Made by a program: the position numbers and the translations under genes. 64,000 nt of DNA from Brachymonas wangyanguii (GTDB lineage: Bacteria > Pseudomonadota > Gammaproteobacteria > Burkholderiales > Burkholderiaceae_C), in assembly GCF_045055315.1 (NCBI RefSeq), contig NZ_CP173677.1:186001-250000 (forward strand), read 5' to 3'. This document shows, one piece after another, positions 53,374 through 62,674 of this stretch; the first letter of the stretch is position 1; every line of letters starts with the position of its first letter. Below the pieces are notes generated by a model that ran no database searches, was not told the origin of the DNA, and was given only the letters and a program-made list of their open reading frames with translations.

Positions 53374-55644
53374 TCAGCGCCGCGTGGCGGGGCTGGTCGG
53401 TGATTGCGGTGTGCTGGCGGCAGCCGCGCCGGAAGCGGCGCTCGCTGGCGGACGTGGCTGGAAGATCTGGTACAGCGCACCCGCCGGTGCCGGCAGGTAG
53501 GGACTGCTGGCCGGTGCTAGGGTTGCCGCGGCAGAAGCCGGCGACGAAGCCGCAGAGGCCGGCGTAGTGGCCGCTGCCGGGGCGACATTGGCAACGGTAG
53601 CGGCTGGCAACGGCGCGCTCGCCATGGCCTCGGTGCTGCGCACCGCCATCGGCAGGCCGTTGCCGTTCTGCGTCAGCATCGCCGTGCCCTTGGGGGGCCA
53701 GGGCATGTCGGCCACGCGCAGCGGCGTGCCCATCGGGCGGCTGCTGCGGCCGACCGAGGTGGCGGCGATATCGGCTTCGTTCGGGTATTGGCCCATCAGC
53801 CAGTAGTCGAGCACGCGGCGCGCGATCGGGGCTGCGGCGGTGGCACCAAAACCGGCGTTTTCCACGATCACGGCCACGGCAATCGTCGGATTGTCGGCCG
53901 GCGCAAACGCCACGTAGAGCGAGTGGTCACGCTTGCGCTCGGCCAGTGCGGCCGCGTTGTAGCGCTGGCCCTGCGCAATCGATACCGCCTGGGCAGTACC
54001 GGTCTTGCCGCCGCTCAGGTAGCCGGCACCGGCAAACACGCCGCGGCCGGTACCTTCCAGCGTCACGCCCACCATGCCGTTCTTGACCATGGTGATGTGC
54101 TCGGGCTGGTAGCCCAGGTCCTGCGCCGGGTCCCGCTCCGGCGTGTGCAGCTGGCGCGTTTCCGGATCCTGCAGCGATTGCACCACGCGCGGCTCGTACT
54201 TGTGGCCGCCGTTCACCAGCGTCGCCAGCGCATTCGCCAGCTGCAGCATGGTGAAGCTGTTGTAGCCCTGGCCAATGCCGAGCGAAATCGTCTCGCCGGC
54301 CAACCACTTCTGCTGGGCCGCGCGCTTGTAGGTGTTGCGCTTCCACTCGGGGCTGGGCAGGATGCCGCGCGTCTCGCCGCGTATGTCGATGCCGGAGGAC
54401 TGGCCAAAGCCGAGCGGTGCCATGAAATCATGGATCTTCTGCACGCCCATCTCGTGCGCCAGCGAGTAATAGTAGACGTTGCTCGACTTGACGATGCTGC
54501 GGTGCAGGTTGACGCTGCCCAGCGCATGGCCGCTGCGGAAGCGGTGGCTGCCGAACATGTAGTAGCCGGGATCGTGGATCGTGGTGCCGGCGGTGCGGGT
54601 GCCGGTTTCCAGTGCCGCCAGCGCCATGAAGGGCTTGTAGGTGGAGCCGGGCGGGTAGGTGCCGCGGATCGCGCGGTTCAGCAAGGGCGTGTCCGGCGAA
54701 TTGTTCAGCGCATTCCAGCTCTCGTGGTCGATGCCGTCGACAAACAGGTTGGGATCGAAGGTCGGGGCGCTGACCAGTGCCAGCACCTGGCCGTCACGCG
54801 GATCGATCGCCACCAGCGCGCCACGGCGCTTGCCGAACAGCTGCTCCACCATCATCTGCAGCTTGATGTCGACCGACAGGATCACGTTCTGTCCCGGCGT
54901 GGACGGGGTGCTGGCGAGCCGGCGCACGACAAAGCCGCCGGCGGTGGTTTCCATCTGCTCGCGGCCGGAGGTGCCGTGCAGCTGCTCCTCGTAGGCCTGC
55001 TCCACGCCGAGCTTGCCGATATGCTCGGTGCCCTTGTAGTTGTCGGCCAGGTCGCTGTCCTCGATGCGTTCCTTCTCGCGCTGGTTGATGCGGCCGATAT
55101 AGCCGATCAGATGGCTGCCGGCTTCGGTGTACGGGTAGTAGCGGTAGAGCCGGGCATTGATGGCCACGCCCGGAAAACGGTAGCGCTGTGCCGAGAAGCG
55201 CGCGATTTCTTCCTCGCTCAGGCGGCTGCGCAGCGGCACTGCCTCGAAGCTGCGGCTGTCCTGGCGCAAGCGCTTGAAGCGGCGCCGATCGGCATCGGAA
55301 ATCGGGATGATCTCGGCCAGCGCATCAATCGTCTCGTCCACGTCATCGATCTTGCTGGGCGTCAGCTCCAGCGTGTAGGCCGAGTAGTTGGTCGCCAGCA
55401 CGATGCCGTTGCGGTCCATGATCTGGCCGCGGCTGGGCACGATCGGCAGCAGGGCGGTGCGGTTGCGTTCGGCCTGTTCCAGGTAGGTGTCGTGGCGCGC
55501 GATCTGCAGCACGCTCCAGCGCCAGACCAGCAGGCTGAAGCAGATCAGCACCAGCGCGCCCATGGCCAGCAGGCGCAGCCGGAAGGCGCTCTGCTGCGCC
55601 TCGGCGTTGCGGATATCACTGGCGGAATGCAGTCCGGACATCAT
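53374..55644 (-). CDS. mrdA: Penicillin-binding protein 2 (peptidoglycan transpeptidase)
   Basis: The 756-residue class B PBP of the elongasome cross-links lateral-wall peptidoglycan. It has an N-terminal membrane anchor (LLAMGALVLICFSLLVWRW). The pedestal domain contains SRGQIMDRNG and LIGYIGRIN. The transpeptidase motifs are the SxxK serine in PPGSTYKPF, SSNVYYY (SxN) and SGGKTGTAQ (KTG). The last ~130 residues form an Ala/Pro/Ser-rich tail absent from E. coli PBP2 (633 residues). It follows mreD on the same strand in the mreBCD-mrdA unit. Confidence 0.96.
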   Translation of the reverse strand: MMSGLHSASDIRNAEAQQSAFRLRLLAMGALVLICFSLLVWRWSVLQIARHDTYLEQAERNRTALLPIVPSRGQIMDRNGIVLATNYSAYTLELTPSKIDDVDETIDALAEIIPISDADRRRFKRLRQDSRSFEAVPLRSRLSEEEIARFSAQRYRFPGVAINARLYRYYPYTEAGSHLIGYIGRINQREKERIEDSDLADNYKGTEHIGKLGVEQAYEEQLHGTSGREQMETTAGGFVVRRLASTPSTPGQNVILSVDIKLQMMVEQLFGKRRGALVAIDPRDGQVLALVSAPTFDPNLFVDGIDHESWNALNNSPDTPLLNRAIRGTYPPGSTYKPFMALAALETGTRTAGTTIHDPGYYMFGSHRFRSGHALGSVNLHRSIVKSSNVYYYSLAHEMGVQKIHDFMAPLGFGQSSGIDIRGETRGILPSPEWKRNTYKRAAQQKWLAGETISLGIGQGYNSFTMLQLANALATLVNGGHKYEPRVVQSLQDPETRQLHTPERDPAQDLGYQPEHITMVKNGMVGVTLEGTGRGVFAGAGYLSGGKTGTAQAVSIAQGQRYNAAALAERKRDHSLYVAFAPADNPTIAVAVIVENAGFGATAAAPIARRVLDYWLMGQYPNEADIAATSVGRSSRPMGTPLRVADMPWPPKGTAMLTQNGNGLPMAVRSTEAMASAPLPAATVANVAPAAATTPASAASSPASAAATLAPASSPYLPAPAGALYQIFQPRPPASAASGAAAASTPQSPTSPATRR

Positions 55645-55657
55645 GGCCACAGGCGGC

Positions 55658-56176
55658 TCACAGTGGACGCGTCAGGTCGCGGTCGGGCGCGAGGCGCTGC
55701 GGTGCCAGCAGCAGCAGGCTGATGAAGGGCCACAGCACGGCCTCGATCACCGGCGCCAGCAACAGCGACCAGCCGGGAAAATCGCCACCGGCAATCAGGC
55801 GCAGCAGCCACAGGCAGCCATGGCCCAGCAGCAGGATGCCGAACACCTGCAGCATCTGCGACCAGGGCGAGAACCATTGCAGGTGGCGGCGCGACAGGTG
55901 CATCAGGCAGGCCACGATGCTGTAGGCCAGCGCGTGCATGCCGAGCAAGGTCGTGTGGTGCACGTCCATCACCAGCCCGCACAGGAAGGCGATCGTCACG
56001 CCGACGAACAGCGGCTGCTGCAATACCCAGAAGGCCAGCACCAGCAGCAGGATGTCGGGCACCCAGGGCGTGCGGCCAAACGGCAGCAGGTTCAGCAGCA
56101 GCGCCACGAACAGGCTGCCGACGATGAACCAGGGCTTGACGGGCAGCAGCAGCTGCTCGGTGCGGTGCAGGCTCAT
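55658..56176 (-). CDS. mreD: Rod shape-determining protein MreD
   Basis: The 172-residue protein has five or six hydrophobic segments and the MreD pattern (LPFGRTPWVPDILLLVLAFWVLQQPLFVGVTIAFLCGLVMDVHHTTLLGMHALAYSIVA). It links MreC to the membrane part of the elongasome. Its start overlaps the mreC stop by 4 bases. It ends 13 bases before mrdA. Confidence 0.95.
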   Translation of the reverse strand: MSLHRTEQLLLPVKPWFIVGSLFVALLLNLLPFGRTPWVPDILLLVLAFWVLQQPLFVGVTIAFLCGLVMDVHHTTLLGMHALAYSIVACLMHLSRRHLQWFSPWSQMLQVFGILLLGHGCLWLLRLIAGGDFPGWSLLLAPVIEAVLWPFISLLLLAPQRLAPDRDLTRPL

Positions 56177-57102
56177 GGCGCGCTCCCTGTCGATGCCGGC
56201 TGGCTGGCGGCATCAGCCGCGGCTGCGGCGGCCTCCTGCTGCACCACCGGTTGCGGATCCAGCACCAGCACATAGCCGAGCGCCAGCGGGCGTGCCGAAG
56301 GCTGCACCTGCACGCGCGAGAACGAGGTGCTGCTCTGGCGTTCGACCACGGTCACGGTACCGACCGGCAGGCCGGCCGGGTAGATGCCGCCGCTGCCGCT
56401 GGTGGTGAGCACGTCACCGACCTGGAAATCGGCATTGTGCGAGACAAAGCGCACTTCCAGCATGCCGGCTTGGGAAGCTTCGCCATCGCCAAAGGCCAGG
56501 CCACGCTGGCCGCTGCGCGTGTTGAGGATGGGCACGGAATACTCGGGGTTGTCGATCAGCGAGACTTCGCTGCTGAGCGGGAACACGCGGATCGTCTGGC
56601 CGAGCAGGCCGGTGGAGTCGATCACCGGCGAGCCCAGTGCCACGCCCTGGGCGCTGCCCTTGTTGATGACGACCTTGCGCGTGAACGGATCGGGCGCGAT
56701 ATAGACGATCTCGGCGGCGCGTGCCTGGATCGGCAGCGCCTGCTGCAGGCTGAGCATCTGGCGCAGTTGTTCGTTTTCACGCTGCAGCAGCTCGGCGCGC
56801 TGGGCCTTGAGTGCCTGCTGTGCAATCAGCAGGGCGGCCTGCTCCTGGCTCTGGCGCGCGCTGTCCAGCGTGGTGACGTAATCGCCCATCAGGTTGACCG
56901 ATTTCACCGGTTGCGCGCTCAGCCACTGCAGCGGCGCCAGCACGGTGGCCAGCACCGATCGCGCCGAATTGCCCACCTGAAAGCGGCTGTCGGCCAGCAT
57001 CAGGAACACCGCCACGATGGCGGCGATGCCCAGTTGGGTCAGGGGAGACGGCCCGCGATGGAACAGGCGGGGCGTGCTGCGTTCCAGGGTGTCCAGGGCC
57101 AT
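56173..57102 (-). CDS. mreC: Rod shape-determining protein MreC
   Basis: The 309-residue protein has one N-terminal membrane span (LGIAAIVAVFLMLADSRF), a coiled coil (about 80-120, QSQEQAALLIAQQALKAQRAELLQRENEQLRQML), and the periplasmic beta domains (RKVVINKGSAQGVALGSPVIDSTGLLGQ, GDVLTTSGSGGIYPAGLPVG). MreC bridges MreB and PBP2. A short Ala-rich tail ends it. It starts 47 bases after mreB and is coupled to mreD. Confidence 0.97.
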   Translation of the reverse strand: MALDTLERSTPRLFHRGPSPLTQLGIAAIVAVFLMLADSRFQVGNSARSVLATVLAPLQWLSAQPVKSVNLMGDYVTTLDSARQSQEQAALLIAQQALKAQRAELLQRENEQLRQMLSLQQALPIQARAAEIVYIAPDPFTRKVVINKGSAQGVALGSPVIDSTGLLGQTIRVFPLSSEVSLIDNPEYSVPILNTRSGQRGLAFGDGEASQAGMLEVRFVSHNADFQVGDVLTTSGSGGIYPAGLPVGTVTVVERQSSTSFSRVQVQPSARPLALGYVLVLDPQPVVQQEAAAAAADAASQPASTGSAP

Positions 57103-57149
57103 GGCAGGCGTATCTGGCAGAACCGGCGTGCAGCCGGCTCCGACAGAAC

Positions 57150-58193
57150 TCAGTCGTCGGTGAAGATGCTGCCGAGGCGGTCCATGCGCTCCAGCGCGAT
57201 GCCGCAGCCGCGCACCACGCAGGACAGCGGGTCTTCGGCCACCAGCACCGGCAGGCCGGTTTCTTCGGCCAGCAGGCGATCCAGGTCACGCAGCAGGGCG
57301 CCACCGCCGGTCAGCATCATGCCGCGGTCGGCAATGTCGGCACCCAGTTCGGGCGGGGTCTGCTCCAGCGCGGTCTTGACGGCGCTGACGATCTGGTTGA
57401 GCGGCTCGCTCAGCGCCTCGAGGATCTCGTTGCTGCTGATGGTGAAGCTGCGCGGCACGCCTTCGGACAGGTTACGGCCCTTGACTTCCATCTCCTTGAC
57501 TTCGGAGCCGGGGAAGGCAGAACCGATTTCCTTCTTGATCGCCTCGGCGGTCTGCTCGCCGATCAGCATGCCGTAGTTGCGGCGGATGTAGTTGATGATG
57601 GCGTCGTCGAAACGGTCGCCACCGACGCGCACGCTGCCCTTGTAGACCATGCCGCCCAGGCTGATCACGCCGACTTCGGTGGTACCGCCGCCGATGTCGA
57701 CCACCATCGAGCCGCTGGCTTCGGACACCGGCAGGCCGGCACCGATGGCGGCGGCCATGGGCTCCTCGATCAGGAACACGTCGCTGGCGCCGGCGCCAAG
57801 GGCCGCGTCACGGATGGCGCGCTTCTCGACCTGGGTCGAGCCGCAGGGCACGCAGACAATGATGCGCGGGCTGGGGCGCAGCACCGAGCGCGGATGCACC
57901 ATCTTGATGAACTGCTTGATCATCTGCTCGGTGACGACGAAATCGGCGATCACGCCGTCCTTCATCGGGCGGATCGCGTCGATGTTGCCGGGCACCTTGC
58001 CAAGCATCGCCTTGGCGTCACGGCCGACGGCCTGGATCACCTTGCGGCCGTTGGGGCCGCCTTCGTGGCGGATCGCCACGACGGAGGGCTCGTCCAGGAC
58101 GATGCCCTTGTCACGGGTGCAGATCAGGGTGTTGGCGGTGCCGAGGTCGATGGCCAGGTCAGTCGAGAAGTACCGGCGGAAACCAGAAAACAT
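57150..58193 (-). CDS. mreB: Rod shape-determining actin MreB
   Basis: The 347-residue actin-like protein forms membrane filaments that guide cell-wall growth. The nucleotide-binding motifs are DLGTANTLIC (phosphate 1), VVDIGGGTTEVGVISLGG (phosphate 2) and LTGGGALLRDLDRLL (adenosine). It is the first gene of mreBCD-mrdA, with a candidate promoter 175-200 bases upstream. Confidence 0.99.
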   Translation of the reverse strand: MFSGFRRYFSTDLAIDLGTANTLICTRDKGIVLDEPSVVAIRHEGGPNGRKVIQAVGRDAKAMLGKVPGNIDAIRPMKDGVIADFVVTEQMIKQFIKMVHPRSVLRPSPRIIVCVPCGSTQVEKRAIRDAALGAGASDVFLIEEPMAAAIGAGLPVSEASGSMVVDIGGGTTEVGVISLGGMVYKGSVRVGGDRFDDAIINYIRRNYGMLIGEQTAEAIKKEIGSAFPGSEVKEMEVKGRNLSEGVPRSFTISSNEILEALSEPLNQIVSAVKTALEQTPPELGADIADRGMMLTGGGALLRDLDRLLAEETGLPVLVAEDPLSCVVRGCGIALERMDRLGSIFTDD

Positions 58194-58508
58194 GGGTAGG
58201 ATCCTTCAAGCCCGTCGCAAGAGATGCCTGCGGCGGCGCTGCATATGGGGGAAGTGTCTGTTTCGGGAAGGGGATGCGGGCGCTGCGGGCACCATGGCGA
58301 TCGTCTTGGACAGGACGTTGGCAACGGCATTGCGCACGGCCATTCGCAGACCGGTTCCAAACCTAGGATAATACCTTATCCGCCGTATTGCGTCAGTATC
58401 CGAACGTCACTTTTGGCGTCCGGTCAAGCCCTTTTGTTGCATTGCACCATCAGCCCTGCAGCAGCTGCCCGGCACTGGCGTGGCGTTCATCCGACAAGAG
58501 ATTGCTCC
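58194..58508. other. Divergent gap between mreB and gatC
   Basis: These 315 bases hold the divergent promoters of the mre and gat units. The only structure I see is a 6-base-arm inverted repeat (58366-58371 and 58376-58381) overlapping a candidate mreB -10. No convincing gene was seen in the gap. Confidence 0.5.
58368..58396 (-). promoter_or_regulatory. Candidate promoter of mreBCD-mrdA
   Basis: On the minus strand CTGACG (58391-58396) and TATTAT (58368-58373) are 17 bases apart, a fair sigma-70 match. The leader to the mreB start would be about 170 bases. An inverted repeat overlaps the -10. Confidence 0.45.
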
Positions 58509-58811
58509 ATGTCCCTTACCGCAGAAAATATCGCCTCCATTGCCAAGCTGTCCCGGCTGTCGCTGACCGCCGAGGAAAGCCCGCGCCTGCAGGATCATCT
58601 CAACCAGTTTTTCGACACCGTGGTCGGTGCCATGCAGGAGGTGGACACCACCGGCGTGCAGCCGCTGGCACACCCGACTGACGTGATGCAGGAAGTGGCC
58701 CTGCGCCTGCGCGACGACGTCGCCAGCGAACCCAACCAGCGCGAAGCCAACCAGCGCAGCGCCCCGGCGGTCGAGAACGGCCTGTTCCTGGTGCCCAAGG
58801 TGATCGAGTAA
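58509..58811 (+). CDS. gatC: Aspartyl/glutamyl-tRNA amidotransferase subunit C
   Basis: The 100-residue protein is the small GatC subunit (IASIAKLSRLSLTAEESPRLQDHLNQFFDTVVGAMQEVDTTGVQPLAHP). It holds GatA and GatB together in the enzyme that amidates misacylated Glu-tRNA(Gln) or Asp-tRNA(Asn). It is first in gatC-gatA-gatB. The ATG at 58509 is the family start. Confidence 0.96.
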   Translation: MSLTAENIASIAKLSRLSLTAEESPRLQDHLNQFFDTVVGAMQEVDTTGVQPLAHPTDVMQEVALRLRDDVASEPNQREANQRSAPAVENGLFLVPKVIE

Positions 58812-58850
58812 GGCCGCGTGCCTCCCACAGACCCGCAACAGATTTCCACC

Positions 58851-60344
58851 ATGAGCGAATTCCACACCCAAACCGTGGCCGGACTGGGCCGCCTGCTGCA
58901 GAGCGGCCAGGCCAGTGCCACCGAACTGGCGCAGCATTTCCTGGCCCGTAGCCAGGCCCGCGCCGATATCAACGCCTACCTGAGCATCGATGCCGATGCC
59001 ACGCTGCAGCAGGCAGCCCAGGCCGATGCGCGCATCGCCGCCGGCCAGGCCACGCCGCTGACCGGCGTGCCGATCGCGCACAAGGACGTGTTCGTCACGC
59101 GCGAGTGGCCGACTACCGCCGCCAGCAAGATGCTGGAAGGCTACCGCAGCCCGTTTGACGCCACCGTGGTGGCACGCCTGGGCTTTGGCAACCAGGACCA
59201 GGGCGGTCAGGATGCCGGTGCCGGCATGGTCACGCTGGGCAAGCTGAACATGGACGAATTTGCCATGGGCGCGGGCACCGAAAACTCCGCCTTCGGCAAG
59301 ACGCTCAACCCCTGGGACCTGACGCGTGTGCCGGGTGGCTCCTCGGGCGGCAGCTCGGCGGCGCTGGCGGCGCAGCTGGCCCCCTGTGCCACCGGCTCCG
59401 ATACCGGCGGCTCGATCCGCCAGCCGTCCTCGTTCTGTGGCGTCACCGGCATCAAGCCGACCTATGGCCGCGTCAGCCGCTACGGCATGATTGCCTACGC
59501 CAGCAGCCTGGACCAGGCCGGCCCGATGGCACACACGGCCGAGGACTGCGCGCTGCTGCTGAGCGCCATGAGCGGTGTGGATGCCGACCGTGATGCCACG
59601 TCGCTTGATGTGCCGGTCGAGGATTACAGCCTGAAGCTGAACGACAGCATCGACGGCCTGCGTATCGGCGTGCCGCGCGAGTTCATGGACGAAGGCCTGA
59701 GCGACGACGTGCGCGCCGCCGTGCAGGAGGCGCTGAAGGAATACGAAAAGCTGGGCGCGAAGCTGGTGGACATTTCCCTGCCGCTGGTGCCGGTGAGCAT
59801 TCCGGTCTACTACATCATTGCCCCGGCCGAAGCCAGCAGCAATTTGAGCCGTTTCGATGGCGTGCGTTACGGCCATCGTGCTGCCCGGTACGGTGATTTG
59901 ACCGACATGTACGAGAAGACACGCGAAGAAGGTTTTGGTGAAGAGGTCAAGCGCCGCATCCTGACCGGCACCTATGTGCTGAGCCATGGCTACTACGATG
60001 CCTACTACCTGAAGGCACAGCAGATCCGCCGCTTGCTGGCCGAGCAGTTGCAGCAGGCGTTTGCCCAGTGCGACCTGATCGCCGGCCCGGTGGCCCCGCG
60101 TGTGGCCGGCAAGCTGGGTGCCGAGAAGAGCCCGCTGGATGATTACCTGGCCGACATCTACACGCTGTCGGCATCGCTGGCCGGCCTGCCGGCGATGAGC
60201 GTGCCGGCCGGTTTCGGCGAGGCCGGCATGCCGGTTGGTCTGCAGTTGATTGGCAACTACCTGCAGGAAGGCCGCCTGCTGAACGCCGCCCACCGCTTCC
60301 AGCAAGCCACCGACTGGCATCAGCGCGCGCCGCAAGGAATCTGA
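58851..60344 (+). CDS. gatA: Aspartyl/glutamyl-tRNA amidotransferase subunit A
   Basis: The 497-residue amidase releases ammonia from glutamine. The Ser-cisSer-Lys triad is K78 (PIAHKDVF), a serine in GGSSGGSSAA (near 165) and the nucleophile in GSDTGGSIRQPSS (near 189). A Gly/Gln-rich insert (GNQDQGGQDAGAG, near 120) precedes the LGKLNMDEFAMG block. It follows gatC after 39 bases. Confidence 0.97.
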   Translation: MSEFHTQTVAGLGRLLQSGQASATELAQHFLARSQARADINAYLSIDADATLQQAAQADARIAAGQATPLTGVPIAHKDVFVTREWPTTAASKMLEGYRSPFDATVVARLGFGNQDQGGQDAGAGMVTLGKLNMDEFAMGAGTENSAFGKTLNPWDLTRVPGGSSGGSSAALAAQLAPCATGSDTGGSIRQPSSFCGVTGIKPTYGRVSRYGMIAYASSLDQAGPMAHTAEDCALLLSAMSGVDADRDATSLDVPVEDYSLKLNDSIDGLRIGVPREFMDEGLSDDVRAAVQEALKEYEKLGAKLVDISLPLVPVSIPVYYIIAPAEASSNLSRFDGVRYGHRAARYGDLTDMYEKTREEGFGEEVKRRILTGTYVLSHGYYDAYYLKAQQIRRLLAEQLQQAFAQCDLIAGPVAPRVAGKLGAEKSPLDDYLADIYTLSASLAGLPAMSVPAGFGEAGMPVGLQLIGNYLQEGRLLNAAHRFQQATDWHQRAPQGI

Positions 60345-60349
60345 GCACC

Positions 60350-61804
60350 ATGAGCAAGAGCACAACGCAACTCGTCCAGGGCTATGAAGTCGTGATCGGC
60401 TTCGAGACGCATGCCCAGCTGTCGACCCAGAGCAAGATTTTCAGTCGCACCAGCATCGCCTTTGGTGCCGAACCCAACACCCAGGCCAGCGCCGTCTGCC
60501 TGGCGCTGCCGGGCACGCTGCCGGTGATGAACCGTGCCGTGGTTGATCGCGCCATCCGCTTCGGTCTGGCAGTGGGTTCGCATATCGCGCCGCGCAGCAT
60601 TTTTGCGCGCAAGAACTATTTCTACCCGGACCTGCCCAAGGGCTACCAGATCAGCCAGTTCGAGATTCCGGTGGTGCAGGGCGGCGAGGTATCGTTCTAC
60701 GTTGGTGACGAGAAGAAGACGGTGCGCCTGGTGCGTGCCCACCTGGAAGAAGATGCCGGCAAGTCGCTGCACGAGGATTTCATCGGCCAGAGCGGCATCG
60801 ACCTGAACCGCGCCGGCACGCCGCTGCTGGAAATCGTGACCGAGCCCGACATGCGCAGCACCGAGGAGGCCGTGGCCTATGCCAAGGAGCTGCACAAGAT
60901 CGTGACCTGGATCGGCATCTGTGACGGCAACATGCAGGAAGGCTCGTTTCGCTGCGATGCCAACGTCAGCGTGCGCAAGCCGGGTGAGCCGCTGGGCACG
61001 CGCCGCGAGATCAAGAACCTCAACAGCTTCCGCTTCATGCAGCAGGCGATCGATTACGAGATCCGCTGGCAGATCGAGCAGCTGGAAGACGGCTACGAGA
61101 TCCAGCAGGCTACCGTGCTGTTCGATCCCGACACCGGCGAGACGCGCGCCATGCGGACCAAGGAAGATGCGGCCGATTACCGCTATTTTCCCGATCCCGA
61201 CCTGCCGCCACTGGTGATTGCGCCTGAATGGGTGGCGCAAGTGCAGGCCGACATGCCGGAACTGCCGCGCCAGATGGCCGAGCGCTTTGTCCATGATTAC
61301 GGTCTGCCCGAATACGATGCCAGCCAGCTGACGCTGAGCCGCGACATGGCGGCCTTCTTCGAGCAGGTGGCGCAGGCCAGCGGCCAGCCCAAGCTGAGCA
61401 GCAACTGGGTCATGGGCGAGCTGTCGCGCCGCCTGAATGCCGACGAGATCGAGGTCGCGCAAAGCCCGGTATCTGCCACGCAGCTGGCGGCGCTGATCCA
61501 GCGCATTGCCGACAGCACCATCAGCAACGCCGCCGGCCGCCAGGTGTTCGAGGCGCTGTGGACCGGTGAAGGCAACGAAGTCGATGCCCTGATCGAGGCC
61601 AAGGGCCTGAAGCAGATGAACGATACCGGCGCGCTGGAAGCCATCATCGACGAGGTGATCGCGGCCAACCCGGGCAACGTCGAACAATACAAGGCGGGCA
61701 AGGACAAGGCCTTCAACGCCTTGGTCGGCCAGGTCATGAAGGCCAGCAAGGGCAAGGCCAACCCGGGCCAGGTCAACGCGCTGCTGAAGCAGAAACTGGG
61801 CTGA
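60350..61804 (+). CDS. gatB: Aspartyl/glutamyl-tRNA amidotransferase subunit B
   Basis: The 484-residue subunit binds tRNA and phosphorylates the misacyl group. YEVVIGFETHAQLSTQSKIFSRT starts the catalytic cradle. ARKNYFYPDLPKGYQISQFEIPV, RAHLEEDAGKSLH and CDANVSVRKPGEPLGTRREIKNLNSFRFMQQAI follow, then the helical and YqeY-type tail (NPGQVNALLKQKL). The start is 5 bases after the gatA stop. Confidence 0.98.
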   Translation: MSKSTTQLVQGYEVVIGFETHAQLSTQSKIFSRTSIAFGAEPNTQASAVCLALPGTLPVMNRAVVDRAIRFGLAVGSHIAPRSIFARKNYFYPDLPKGYQISQFEIPVVQGGEVSFYVGDEKKTVRLVRAHLEEDAGKSLHEDFIGQSGIDLNRAGTPLLEIVTEPDMRSTEEAVAYAKELHKIVTWIGICDGNMQEGSFRCDANVSVRKPGEPLGTRREIKNLNSFRFMQQAIDYEIRWQIEQLEDGYEIQQATVLFDPDTGETRAMRTKEDAADYRYFPDPDLPPLVIAPEWVAQVQADMPELPRQMAERFVHDYGLPEYDASQLTLSRDMAAFFEQVAQASGQPKLSSNWVMGELSRRLNADEIEVAQSPVSATQLAALIQRIADSTISNAAGRQVFEALWTGEGNEVDALIEAKGLKQMNDTGALEAIIDEVIAANPGNVEQYKAGKDKAFNALVGQVMKASKGKANPGQVNALLKQKLG

Positions 61805-61830
61805 GCCCCGCATCGATACGGAGACACGCG

Positions 61831-62637
61831 ATGTCCATGCAATTGACGATTCTCGGCTGCGGCAACATGGGCCGCGCCATCCTCAGCGGCGTGCTGCGTG
61901 CCGGCCTGGTGCCGGCGCAGCAGGTGCGCATCACCTCGCTCAACGCCGCCGATGCGCAGTCCATGGCCGACGAGCTGGGCGTGCAGGTGGCTGCCAGCAA
62001 CACCGAGGCGGTGCAGCAGGCCGATGTCATCATCCTCGGCGTCAAGCCGCAGCAATATGCCGATCTGGCGGCCGAGATCCGTCCGCAGCTCAAGCCCGGC
62101 GTGCTGCTGGTATCGATTGCCGCCGGCATGACGATGGAGCGCCTCGAAACCATGTACGGCAGCGAGGCCAGACTGTTCCACGTGATGCCCAACACGCCGG
62201 CGCTGATCGGCCAGGGCATGACGGCGATCGCGCCGAATGCGCCGGTCACGCCGGATGAGCTGGAACTGGTCAAGTCGCTGTTTGCGGCCTGTGGCGAGGT
62301 GGTGCAGATTGGCGAGAAGGACTTCAGCGCCTTCATGGCGCTGGCTAGCTGCTCGCCGGCCTTCATCGATATCCTGATCGAGTCCATGGCCGATGCCGGC
62401 GTCGCTGCCGGCCTGCTGCGCGCCGATGCCCAGCGCATCGCGGCCCAGGCTGTGGCCGGATCGGCCCGCATGGTGCTGGACACCGGCGAGCACCCCGGGG
62501 TGTTGAAAGACCGGGTCTGCTCGCCCGGCGGCACCACGATTGCCGGCGTGAATGCGCTCGATGCCCATGGTTTCCGCCATGCGGTCAAGCAGGCGATTGC
62601 CGCCTGCATCGCGCGCGACCGCGAATTGCAGGGCTGA
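61831..62637 (+). CDS. proC: Pyrroline-5-carboxylate reductase
   Basis: The 268-residue enzyme does the last step of proline synthesis. The dinucleotide motif is LGCGNMGRAILSG (6-18). ILGVKPQQYADLAAEI, MPNTPALIGQGMTAI and SPGGTTIAGVNALDAHGFRHAV complete the signature. It follows gatB after 26 bases, so it may share its transcript. Confidence 0.97.
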   Translation: MSMQLTILGCGNMGRAILSGVLRAGLVPAQQVRITSLNAADAQSMADELGVQVAASNTEAVQQADVIILGVKPQQYADLAAEIRPQLKPGVLLVSIAAGMTMERLETMYGSEARLFHVMPNTPALIGQGMTAIAPNAPVTPDELELVKSLFAACGEVVQIGEKDFSAFMALASCSPAFIDILIESMADAGVAAGLLRADAQRIAAQAVAGSARMVLDTGEHPGVLKDRVCSPGGTTIAGVNALDAHGFRHAVKQAIAACIARDRELQG

Positions 62638-62674
62638 TTCCGTCCCCCCTTGCCTGCCGATCCAGCGCCTGCCC

